Positions 41,560 to 52,200 of a stretch of 64,000 nucleotides of DNA are shown here, piece by piece; the stretch's first letter is position 1; each line of letters starts with the position of its first letter. Source of the stretch: Symbiodinium natans (lineage: Eukaryota; Sar; Dinophyceae; Suessiales; Symbiodiniaceae). The translations under genes and the position numbers were made by a program. The notes under the pieces were generated by a model. The model was not told where the DNA came from and searched no databases. It was given only the letters and a program-made list of their open reading frames with translations. The stretch spans positions 797,501 through 861,500 of the forward strand of contig CAJNDS010002324.1 in NCBI GenBank assembly GCA_905221605.1. Direction: 5' to 3'.

Positions 41560-42500
41560 AGGGTCTGCTTGCAAGTCTTAGGGTAGCTACATGGTCCCTT
41601 AAATATCGGCATATACCCCTCGTATACCCTGTACATCCCAAAGGCGCATACCTCAGAACTTTGTAAAGGAGCATATACCTGCCCTTAGAGGGGTACCCCT
41701 TCGTATGAGGCCGAGGTTGTGCCGAACCCTGGTTTAGGGTTTAGGTTTAGGGCTTGGGGGGATTTAGGGTATCTTTGGGCATCTTGAAGGATACTTGAGG
41801 GTCCAGGCAAGAGGGCAGTTCACAGATGCCCCTATTTGAATGGATTGATAATATATCATGGTTTTTCTGGTACCTTTCTGAAGAGCTGTCCGCGAGCCTT
41901 CCAAAATGGCACACATCTTTCACGCAGCTGGCAAGGTCCGGTGGCCACGCAGAGGGTGGAAGGCTCGTCACGAGCGGAGTGCGTCTGGTGCTTCAGTCTC
42001 ATCTTGGGACGCACCGCAACGCGTATGCTTTTGTCACGGTGGGCACGTTTTGTGCCGGCCCTTCGCTGGGGCACTCCTGACTTTGTATATGTGTTGCGGA
42101 CGAATATGCTGCAAACTACTGTAGCAGATGCTAACCACGCCGGCATGTTTCGCGACGGGCGCCGTTCACGAATTCTGCGCAGCCTTTCTTTAAAACTCTC
42201 CCGTCTGAAGCTTGTCCCACCTTGGGACACACCAGAACAAGTAGCAGTTCTTTGGATCATGTTGGCTCGAAGTGCCCCACCCCCGCTGCTTGTCCGACTA
42301 GTTAGTACAGGCCAGCAACGTGCTAATACTTCGCAAAGAAGAGGCTGAGAGTGTCTGACATGCTGCCCCTTGCGGATCAGGCTCATGCGCCAACCCTTGT
42401 CCCAACGATGTCGCGTGGGTTCTTCAGACAAACTCCCAGGGAACACGCAACCCGAACTACGCACGCCACATCATTCCACCGGCGCTCATTGAAGTTATGG
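41560..42500. other. Unique-looking sequence open on both strands, no clear gene
   Basis: Frames of 170 codons on the plus strand (41836-42348) and 202 codons on the minus strand (42464-41856) overlap completely. The lack of telomere-like repeat between 41800 and 42750 suggests constrained sequence, but neither translation has a recognisable domain and I cannot choose a strand. Confidence 0.3.
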
Positions 42501-42539
42501 GTTTGGCTTAGATTATTTGTCTACATGGTGAACGCCAAG

Positions 42540-42740
42540 GAATCCAAGGGGCATAGCGGAATGTGTCGAACTTGTCGTTGAATTCTTCGAAGTCCAGCTC
42601 TCCGACCCACTTCGAGGTGCCCGCCCTAAGTGCTCAAAGAAAACGGGATGCTCACAGTGGAGCACCACTCCAAATCGTCCACAACGTAGTTTAGGTCGTC
42701 TTTCCACTCGTTTGCCAGCTCATTCCTGCAAGCACGCAAT
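42540..42740 (-). CDS. Two probable exons of an unidentified gene
   Basis: Minus-strand block 1, about 42725-42655, reads NELANEWKDDLNYVVDDLEW. Block 2, about 42630-42540, reads WVGELDFEEFNDKFDTFRYA then PWIPWRS. Both look like soluble acidic protein, and a pyrimidine-rich stretch ending CTTAG separates them. Not recognised. Confidence 0.4.
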
Positions 42741-43219
42741 CACACAAAACCCTAAGCCATGAGATCGTCAATCCAGCATGGGGTGCACGGGGGTGTCCTC
42801 GAAACGAAGGCCACGTGCAGGCGCACAATCGGGAGTCGACAATACGCAAATGCCGCAACGTAGGTCAGATGGGCAGCCTTCACGAGCGAGAGGCAACGAG
42901 AGCCAGAACTCGAAGTGCATCACTGCGGAACTACCTCTCACTGTCGAGCAGTTTCAAGTGGTGTGAAGATTTCTGCAGCCCAGGGGCCAGCAAACACTCC
43001 ACGACCTGGGATCCAGCTGCTCTCAGCTTCGCATGCTTGACAAAAAGGTTTTCGGAAGCTCTACGCCAGGAGCCAGGGCCCGGGCCCAGTGTTCGGCGCG
43101 AAAGAAAGCGGCGAGGAGGTAAAGTGACCGATGCGCAGCAATAACACGCTTCTCGGATTCGGAATGAAACTAGCCAAGCAACTTCCCGTCACCATCACAT
43201 TGAAGACCATGAGCGTTTG

Positions 43220-43276
43220 GCTCAGGAGTTTTTCATCCTGCTCATGGTCCATGAGCGGCATGAAAAACTCCTGAGC
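43220..43276. repeat. Palindrome GCTCAGGAGTTTTTCAT / ATGAAAAACTCCTGAGC
   Basis: Two perfect 17-bp arms around CCTGCTCATGGTCCATGAGCGGC, whose centre is also symmetric. A strong stem-loop could form. Confidence 0.85.
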
Positions 43277-43382
43277 TCTGACGGTTGCCCCGGAAAGGGT
43301 CCTATGTAGAGGGCCACATAAGGGCTGCTCACTGTTAAGCCTGTTAAGCTCACTGTCAAGTCACTCAACAATGGGCACAGGA

Positions 43383-43514
43383 GGAAGAGCCAGCAGCATA
43401 TGGCGCTGGAGAGCAGGGACAAGGTGAGGATGACTGCGAGAAAAATCGAGGGTCGATTACTCCCAGTCATCCTCACGGTGTCCCTCCTCTGCAGCGCCAT
43501 ATGCTGGCTCTTCC
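43383..43514. repeat. Long inverted repeat (arms about 50 bp)
   Basis: The left arm starts GGAAGAGCCAGCAGCATATG and ends GTGAGGATGACTG. The right arm starts CAGTCATCCTCAC and ends CATATGCTGGCTCTTCC, with a few mismatches between. Frames that cross it on the minus strand encode an artificial hydrophobic peptide. Confidence 0.85.
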
Positions 43515-43518
43515 CGAG

Positions 43519-43860
43519 CTCATCTGAATCCTCACTTCTGGCATCAGCGTGCACTCTGCTGTGAACCCATCAGACTCCCTGTAATAACGCCCTTGCCTCG
43601 CCTCCTTTTTGCAGGGTTCTGGGTGATGCGTGGTGATGCTGCTGTGTCGTTCCGAGGTGCACTCTCGACAAGCTGCTGCGGCTGCAGCGCTAGGAAGCAA
43701 GCAGAGTCCATGGCTGCGAAGGAAAGGTGAAAGGAGTCTCCAAACAACTCGCACGGCCTTGAGCTCAAATCAATCCACGGTGCTGGCAATGCTGACGCCG
43801 CAGAAAAGTCGCTCCACGGACCCGCGCAAAGCTTCACAACGCCCGGGCACATCTAGGTTC
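43519..43860. repeat. Dispersed repeat, copy B (partner at 380-716)
   Basis: Same order of landmarks as copy A, including the TGCAG-preceded block, GTCGTTCCGAGGTGCACTCT, CAAATCAATCCAC and the end CATCTAGGTT. See 380-716. Confidence 0.7.
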
Positions 43861-44019
43861 GTGCTTGGGGGCTTAAGGGGGCTCATTTGGGAGGTAGTTC
43901 TACATTAGGGTCCCTCTTAAAACGGATTCGATGACGAAACCTCCCATAAGAGGGCTCAGACCTAGATTTGGGGTCCGTCGCACTCAGCTGCTGGGAAATA
44001 AAGATCGACGGGCTTAAGG

Positions 44020-47000
44020 CTACGACATCTTTGCATCGGGAGCCCCTTGCATTGAAGCTTCTACGCGACCCACCCTCAAACAGGTTTCCTTCTGTTCCTC
44101 GAAGATCGCCGGTCCACGTTTCTGGCGCCCGAAAGACGGGATGTGCTTCTCCTTAGCTTTCAGGAGGGCTTTGGGGTAGGGGACTTCATGCTCAAGAGTG
44201 AACTGCCGGTCGAGCTGAGGACATCGCTTGCAAGACCTGCCAGCATCACGGCAGCACGTCATGTGGTTACAGGCTTACATTTGGGGGGAGGAGCTGCTTT
44301 GCACGCCTATGCCCCGCAACCCCTCCTTTGGCAAATGCAGCCGCTTCCTCGTTTTTTCCACCCTGAAACTTTGCATACACAAACTCTGCACCCCCCCCCC
44401 CCCCAACCCCTCAAAAAAAAACCAAAAAAAGACTAACCGCGAACTCTGCCAGCCCTCAACCCCAAACCCCGACACCCTTCTAACCCTGCGGCATACCCCT
44501 GACACCCGTTTGAACCCACTAGCGTCCCCAACCCCTTGAAGCAGCCTTGAGCAACTCTCGGTGGACCAAGCGCTGGCCGACGGAGAAGCTGAGAAGCACC
44601 TTCTTGGTTCTGTCACTTCTCATGGGTTTAGGGTTGAGGGCCTTCTTGGTTCTTTCACTTATAATGGGTTTAGGGCTGAGGGCCATGGTTCTTTCACTTA
44701 TAAACGGGGTTTAGGGGTTTAGGGTTCCTGATAGCAAGGTTGTAGTATTTTAGGGGGGGATGTTGGGGGGATCAACTCCTCGTTTGGGAGATCTTCAAGC
44801 TGCGGGCCGTTCTTTCGGCCATTCTATTTCAGGGTTTCAGGACTCTGAGCGATTTTGGAGGTCTTGCGGTCGCGGGCTCGACTCAGTCAGGGCTTTGCCG
44901 GAATTTTGGGGGCTTCGAGGGTTTTGGGGGTTGAGGGATTTGCTGGATTTTAAACCTGCTGGTTTCTGTTTTGCTTTCAGGGTCACGGTTTTCTGGGTAC
45001 AGGTTCAAGGGTTTGGGGGGGTTCAGGGTGACCTCCGGCGGGCGGCGTGGGGCCTGTTTCAGTCCTCCGTTCTGCTGCCCACACGACTAGAAATACAATC
45101 AACTTTCAAGCAAGGTACCGACATTTAAATCCTAAACGCCTAAACCCCAAACCCTAAACTCAGATAAGGGTGGTGCCGAGTCTAAACCCAACCCTGGAAC
45201 CCTTCAAGCAGGCTTCCCGGCGTAGAGATGCGCCCCTTTGTGCTACAATCCTCGTCTGCGCACCCTAAACCCTAAACCCTAAACCCTAAACCCTAAACCC
45301 TAAACCCTAAACCCTAAACCCCTAACCCCCAAAGGTCTCTGGCCTGAAGAGGATCCGCTGAAGCCTGGAGAGTCGACTTTTAAGGTCTATGGACCAATTT
45401 TGGGGCTTAACTTTGGAACAGTCCTGCAAAAAAAAAGACATCGCATCATCACCATGAGCTTTGCGCAAAAACAGCACAAAGCGGAAACATTCTGATCTAC
45501 TCATATTTGCGAGCAAATTTCTGGGCAGGGATTATCTATAAACCTCACCAACCCTACACCCCATAGCAAAGGTCAAGTAAAAAAACAAACACCCCAACAC
45601 CCCACAGCAAAGGTCAAGTCTTGCCTCTACAAGCCGATCCCTGAACCTTAAACCCCAAACTCCAAACGCTAAAACCCTAAACATCCCTAAACCCTAAACC
45701 CTAAACCCTAAACCCTAAACCCTAAACCCTACCCTAAACCCTAAACCTTAAACCCTATAAACCCTAAACCCTAAAGCCCCAATTCCGATCCCAGGCCCGC
45801 CTCGTCCCTCGACGGAAGCCACTTGGCTGACCCAGCCTTTGGACGCTTTTGCGAGGACGAAGGTCCCCGAGTCTAACCCCTAGGGGTTTAGGGTTTAGGG
45901 TTTCGGGTTTAGGGTTTAGGGGCTTCAGCGGTTTTAGGTTGGTTCCCCCTTATACTAACAGTCCTTAATCTGGAGCGAAATATTCGCGAGTTGCTGAGTA
46001 GAATGATAGCGTGTGCCTCAGGCAACGCCCCTCCCGTTGTCATGCCAGCATCAACGACGGCAGTGCCTGCGCTGCTTTTCATCACCAAACATACCAAAAC
46101 TCAAGAATCCCTGAACATCCCTATAACCAAATGGGTCCCCCAGATTGAGACCCCTAAGTATACCCTAAACCCCAAATCGATGCGACCAAGCCCATGGCGA
46201 GATCGATGAGCAGTCCCGGCGACCCGCGCCGACAGCGCCCTTGGCAGCAACATGAGGGCTCGAGGTCAGGATACCCATATAGAGGCCTAAAAAAGTCAGG
46301 AACCCTCTTGAACAAGCCACCTAGGGAGTACAAAACCTCCTCTTCCTTGCCGGAAGTTTACGAATAACCCCAAGACATTCTTAGTCTTGAGGTTTAATTG
46401 GGGTTTGCAAGGGAAGTTGGACAACCACCAAATCAAGACATGAGCGCCAGCTGGGCAGAAGATAGGACATTCGCACAGCGCTTGAAGAAGGTGTGGGGCT
46501 TCGGGCTTCTGCTTGTAGCTTCGGGCTTATGGGTTCGAAGGATTTCTCGTGGGTTGAGGGTTGAACCCTAAACCCTAAACCCTACACCCTAAACCCTAAG
46601 CCCTGTAGCCTTCTGAGATACCTCTCAGGGTGCGACGAAGCCGAGTTGTCAGCGAAAGGGCGGGGCCGTCGCTTTGGACCTGCAGAAGAGGGCCCCAAGG
46701 GTTTAGGGTTTAGGGTTTAGGGTTTAGGGTTTAGGGTTTAGGGTTTAGGGTTTAACAACCCGCCACTGCATGGTAAGTCCTGTTTGCTACAAGCCTATGA
46801 GCAATCAGGGTTTCAATGTGCAGCAGAGAAGCATGGCTAGGGTTTAGAGTTTAGAGTTTAGAGTTTAGGGTTTAGGGGTTTAGGGGTTTAGGGGTTTAGG
46901 GGTTAGGGTTTAGGGTTTAGGGTTTAGGGTTTAGGGTTTAGTGCTGAGTTACAAGTAAACTCTTCCTGACCTTGCGCGTCACTGCCCCAGTTCTCAGGGT

Positions 47001-48800
47001 CGATCCAAGGGCCCTAAACCCTAAACCCTAAACCCTAAACCCTACACCCTGTAAACCTAAAAAACCTTATAAACCTTATAAACCTTATAAACCTTAAACC
47101 CTAAACATGCCCCTAAAGCACTCTACCCTTACCAGTGGTCGCTTAGGGTGTTTGGGGTTCAGGGTTCCTGGCTTCGAACTTCCTCCCAAAGCACGCTTCT
47201 AGAGACCCCTTATAGTGGCATAGTAGCATCCCTTATGTAAACGGCCCCCCTGCCCCCCCAACTCTGACAGACCCTAGCTAAAAGTGAAAACTGACCCAGG
47301 TGCCGCACAGTCCCCGCACCCTCTTTGGGATGGACATGGCCTGGAGTGAAGTCAGGGATCAGATGGTTAGCCGTTAAGCCCCCCCGGGTATCCTTTCTGC
47401 TAAGGGGTTTTACGATAAAGGGTACCTATACTTTTACTGTAGTTGGGACTGTGGGATGGGAATTTCAGAGCTGTCCCTCGACGGCGTGCTGTAGGCTTCG
47501 TAGGGTTCTCGTCAGGATGAGTTAAGGTGAGAGTCTAGGCTTAGATTGTGGGGGTTAGGGCTTGTAGGGTTTAGGGTTTCAGGTTTAGGGTTCTAGGGCC
47601 TAGGGCAACAATTCAGCCTGATTCACGCGAGCCTGCATGCTTGCCATCTCGCAGAAAGCCAGCTACAAGGTCCCGATATGCCTCCTGCAACAAGCGAGTC
47701 TCTGCTGGAACTGTTTTGGGCAGCTAGAAGCCCTAAACCCTAAACCCTAAACCCTAAACCCTAAACCCTAAACCCTATACCCTAAACCCTCAGTTTTTCT
47801 ATTAGATGCATGGTAGGTCCTCGACATACTTCTCGAAGGTTGCCAGGAGGTGTCCACGCTTCTCCTGGCCAGCAGGGCATCCACAGGCAGCACCAAGTTC
47901 TGCTACAAGTCGAGATGCGCTGGCTGGCACCTAGAGACGAAACAGACATAAAGTCAGTATATATATATATCTCTCTCTCTCTATTTATTTATATTCATAT
48001 TCATAGTCATATTCGTATTTATACCTATTCATATTTGTATTTACATTTCTATTTGTATTTCTATGTCTTTTCTATTTCTATTTAAAATGTTTCATATACA
48101 CATGCGAACCTCGGCAAGCTGTGGTGGCTTTGGGTTTCGGTTCGAGCCGACCTTGTAGCAACCTGTCGCACAGGAACACCCCCTGAGCTCCTCAGGCAAG
48201 GAGTCAAACTGCTGCAAAACCTGGACGTTGCAGAAGGTGGCTCTTCTACGCAAAACCCTCCACCCTCAACCCTGAACTTGAAGCAACCGTCCAACTTGAA
48301 GACTCTTTGTCAGTAAGTATAAGCACTGTGCAGCAGCTCTTTTCACCGAGGTCAGTCAGAGGAGCTCCAAAAGATCCTCTTAGACGATTGAGCAGATTGA
48401 GCTTTACGTTCTCGCCGTGCTTCCAGTGTCTTGCGTTGAGTTGGGCCCGGCGGCCTAGAAGCTCAAACCTCAAGCATCAAAACTGTCGGCGCTACGGCCG
48501 TGATTGGAGGATTGCAAACACCTAGAGTGTTTGAAGGGCAAGATTTCGAGCTACGGTGCCGAGACCGTGGCTCTTGCGTGGTTGCAGTGGCTCCTTGATG
48601 TCTCCAAGCTCCTAAATCCGAATCCACAGTGCCTACCTAAACCCTAAACCCTAAACCCCAAACCCCAAACCCTAAACCCTATACCCCAAGCCCTGCAAGT
48701 CCACAGCAGCCCTCCGGCCGGAGGGTCTCAGGATTCCTGTTTTTCTGACGGAAAAATCCAGCGCCGCGCAGGGCTCCGCTGCGTCGCTGTCGCGCCGAAC
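44020..48800 (-). CDS. Unidentified long multi-exon gene with stop
   Basis: Well-formed minus-strand blocks in order: 48800-48693 (ALDFSVRKTGILRPSGRRAA), 48468 to about 48325 (ELLGRRAQLNARHWKHGENV, LNLLNRLRGSFGAPLTDLGE), about 48224-48120 (VLQQFDSLPEELRGCSCATG), 47925-47800 (GHLLATFEKYVEDLPC), 47725-47612 (ETRLLQEAYRDLVAGFLRDG), 47010-46948 (WIDPENWGSDAQGQEEF), 46830-46760, 46700-46621, 46262-46195, 46085-45975 (GTAVVDAGMTTGGALPEAHA), 45873-45790 (GTFVLAKASKGWVSQVASVE), 45530-45325 (SECFRFVLFLRKAHGDDAMS), 45262-45195, 44610-44535 (TKKVLLSFSVGQRLVHRELL) and 44262-44020, ending GAPDAKMS before a stop. Many blocks start after AG|G. Composition is clearly protein-like, but I recognise no family. 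It could be two genes. Confidence 0.5.
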
Positions 48801-48879
48801 CTGGGAGGATCGACTGCAGAGGCGCCTGGGGCCCAGACTCCCTTCGTAAGGATGATAGGGGGGTGGTGTACTGCATCCA

Positions 48880-49150
48880 CACTACATGTATAATCAAATA
48901 AATAGGTACAAAAATCGACAAAGAAATAAACAAATAAAAACACATGTAAATATACACATACATATGAATATAAAATAAAAATATAAACACAAATACAAAT
49001 ATACATATAAATATAAATATAAATATGAATAAAGAAATATCAATATAAATATCAATATTCATAAACATATATATATATACATATACATATATATATATAT
49101 ACATATATGTGTATTGTTCATTTCTGATATCTATTAGTTATACATATAGA
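48880..49150. repeat. AT-rich low-complexity region
   Basis: AAATA/TACAAATA and (TA)n sequence between the CBS gene end and the gene at 44.0-48.8 kb. Open frames here encode only Ile/Tyr/Phe/Lys-rich peptides. It could hold termination or promoter signals between the two minus-strand genes, but none can be assigned. Confidence 0.7.
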
Positions 49151-49259
49151 TATAGATGTGTATAGCTGTCTTGGTAATCATGCATTCTCTTCAGAGCATC
49201 CTGAGCAGCTACCAGTAGCACGAAGTCAGCATCATGCCGGGGGCCAAGGGACTCAGAGC

Positions 49260-52200
49260 TTAGATGTGGAAGAGCTTGTCGTACTCGCCCTTCTCAAAGA
49301 CGGCCGCGTTCCTGGATTCTGGACTGCTCTGGATTCTAGCATTCAGCTACACACACATGCAGGTCTTGATTCGACTGTTCCATGTTCTGCTGGTTCTTTA
49401 AAGTGACAGCATGAGAATTGAATGGTTAAAGGGGCTTTTCATGAACAGCTAGGGATTTGTTCAGTTGCACACATCCATGTCTCATTGTGGCAACTGCAGA
49501 GCTATCTGAAGCTGTCCGGGGTAGAGCTGAAGCCGTTTTTACCCCGAACCCTACCAGCCCTTGCACCCCGAACCCTACAGCACCACCGATGGCTTGCAAG
49601 CGGCATCTTCGACATGCTGAAGCCGTGCTCTTCCATCCATCCTTGGATTCAGTCGAGAAACGCTTGGCTTAGGATTGAAGGCGGCGCAGGATTCATATTG
49701 TGTCAAGCCAAGGGTCCATCATCCATGAACTTGCCTGGGATGCGGACTCCATTGAGGGTTGCTTTTGGGCTTTATGCTTCTGGGCTCCAGGGTACCGGCG
49801 GTTTTTGGGGGAGTTTCTGGCTTGCGCTTTCCAAAGCCTGTCCAAAGCAATGAGCATTCGAGCGAGCTGATGTGTGTGCGACCGATGAAAGAAGATGCAG
49901 TGGCGGAGCCAACCACATGTTGAGAACCATTCCGAACTTGCCTAACTTGCCATCATGCTCCAATGCTTTAGCTGAGACACTCATGTAATTTCGGGACGAG
50001 TCCGCGAGCAGCACAGCACAGCGCTTGTCCTCAGGGGCAAGCGCTGTAAACCCTGTGAGCCACATGTCCATACATGAACAAAGCAATAAGCTAGTACAGT
50101 ACCATAACAGTAAAACAACGTATTACACTCCGCGCCTTGCCAATCTTGTGCTGCTGAATAACATAACCATTTAGCAATATGTAGCAATATTACCAATATA
50201 GCAATATCATGATATAGTAACATACTAATATAACAATATACTATACTCCGCGCCTTGCCAATCTTGTTCTGCTTGATGAATCGGTACGCTCCGGCAACGG
50301 TCGAACCGCAGCTGCCACCGATCAGCAGGCCTTCATGTCCTTTCCGCGGATCAGAGTGGGGTTTAGGGTTTGGGGTTTGGGGTTTAGGGATTTGGGATTT
50401 GGGGGGTTTCCCGACATTGGGGGCACCTTCTTGGGGTCCTTATTATAAGGGAATCCTCCTTTTGGGTGGTATAGATTTTGGGGTCCCTTATTGTCGTAAG
50501 TCTTGGGATGTTCCCCCTTATACTTCCAGTCCTTCATAGGGAATATGATTAAGCACTGCCAGTATCTGGGGGAACATCCCAAAGGAAGTCTCTTTTGCGA
50601 GTGCCGGCAAGCTGCGAACGATAGCCCGGCACATGGCGAAGGCCTCATCATCATCGGTCTTCACCTGGGCCAGGCCATCAGTTTAACGGACCCCTTATAA
50701 CCGTGAATCTTCATTCAAGATAACGATTGCGTGTTAATCTGGGATGCGTTGTTTCTAAAAAAAGGTAGAAGCTGGCAAGCCTCAAACTATTATTAGTAGT
50801 CGAAACACGGGTTTAAGCTTTGTGTTCTTGAAGCCATGAGCTGAGTTGCTTTGCTTATCCGAAATACACAAAAGAGTAAAACGTGCGCCCTTGGGTCTTT
50901 GTACACCACTCGTACAGAAACGAGACAAGTGATGTCTGCTGCTGTCAGATGGGAAATGCAACGGCGAGCTTTCGTCTGAAGCAGATACGCATAAACTCTA
51001 CAAACAACTTGCAGTGACCATGCACAAAGTTTTACAACGTGTTTCAACATAATAGCCGGCTCCCACACGTTACCTGGACCTGCCCACTACCCTAAACCGT
51101 AAAACCAAAAACTAAACCCTGAACCCTATAAACCCTGCAAACCCTATAAACCCTGCAAACCCTAAGAACTATAGAGGCCTTTTAAGCCCTGAACCCGAAG
51201 CCCCTTACGCCCTCAACCTTAAACCCCAAAAAGCCTTCCAAGGACCCGATTTGGGGCACTCAAAACCCTAAACCCTAAACCCTAAACCTTAAACCCTAAA
51301 CCCTAAACCCTAAACCCTAAACCTTAAACCCTAAGTGCAGAAGGGCGACCCAGTGGTCCACGACTTCCCTGTCAAGGACCGTTGGGATGAAGTCGTATCC
51401 TTGCTCGAGTCAGGGTTTAGGGTTTAGGGTTTAGGGTTTAGGGTTTAGGGTTTAGGGTTTAGGGTTTAGGGTTTAGGGTTTAGGGTTTAGGGTTTAGGGT
51501 TTATGGTTTAGTGTTTAGGGTTTAGGGTTTAGGGTTTAGGGTTTAGGGTTTAGGGTTTAGGGTTTAGGGTTTAGGGTTTAGGGTTTAGGGTTTAGGGTTT
51601 AGGGTTTAGGGTTTAGGGTTTAGGGTTTAGGGTTTAGGAGTTTAGCAAGTGGGAGCTTAAGATTTCGGGCTTAGGGTAGGCTGGAGGAACACGAAAGTCA
51701 CAGACTGCTTGCCAAAGAGAGTAGCCGATGCCCTCCACCTGGTAGGCAGTCAGCCTCAGATTGTGCAGAGGTCCTTCCACCCTTGAACTAGGGCTGAACC
51801 CAAGGGGTTGCCCCGGTTGCCCCTAAACCCTAAACCCTGAACCCTAAACCCTAAACCCGCACGAGTCACACGAGGAGCAGAACAAGTGCCGCCGGAAGGC
51901 GCCGCCTGCCCGGTGCGCTGGGACTTCTCGTTGACATGGGCAGGCTCGGCCTGGGTGTTCGGAGACTTTCGGGGCTTTGCGGGAAAAACAGAATAAGGGG
52001 CCCCACAATATCGGCCCCCTATAACAAGGACCCAAATCAGGTGCCCCTGTTTTTCGTAAACCTCCCATTTGGAAGCACACAAAGTCACAAAGGTTTGGGG
52101 CTTTCGCAATGTGAGGGGTCAAGTGCTCGCAGCTTTAGGGGTCTGGTGGTTGAGTGTTTTGGGTGACTTTTGAAGGAAGGGGCCCGGAATGAAGATTGCT

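Noticed and set aside
41836-42464. Paired 170- and 202-codon ORFs on opposite strands
   Set aside because: They are fully overlapping, with no recognisable domain on either strand. Kept only as an undecided region.
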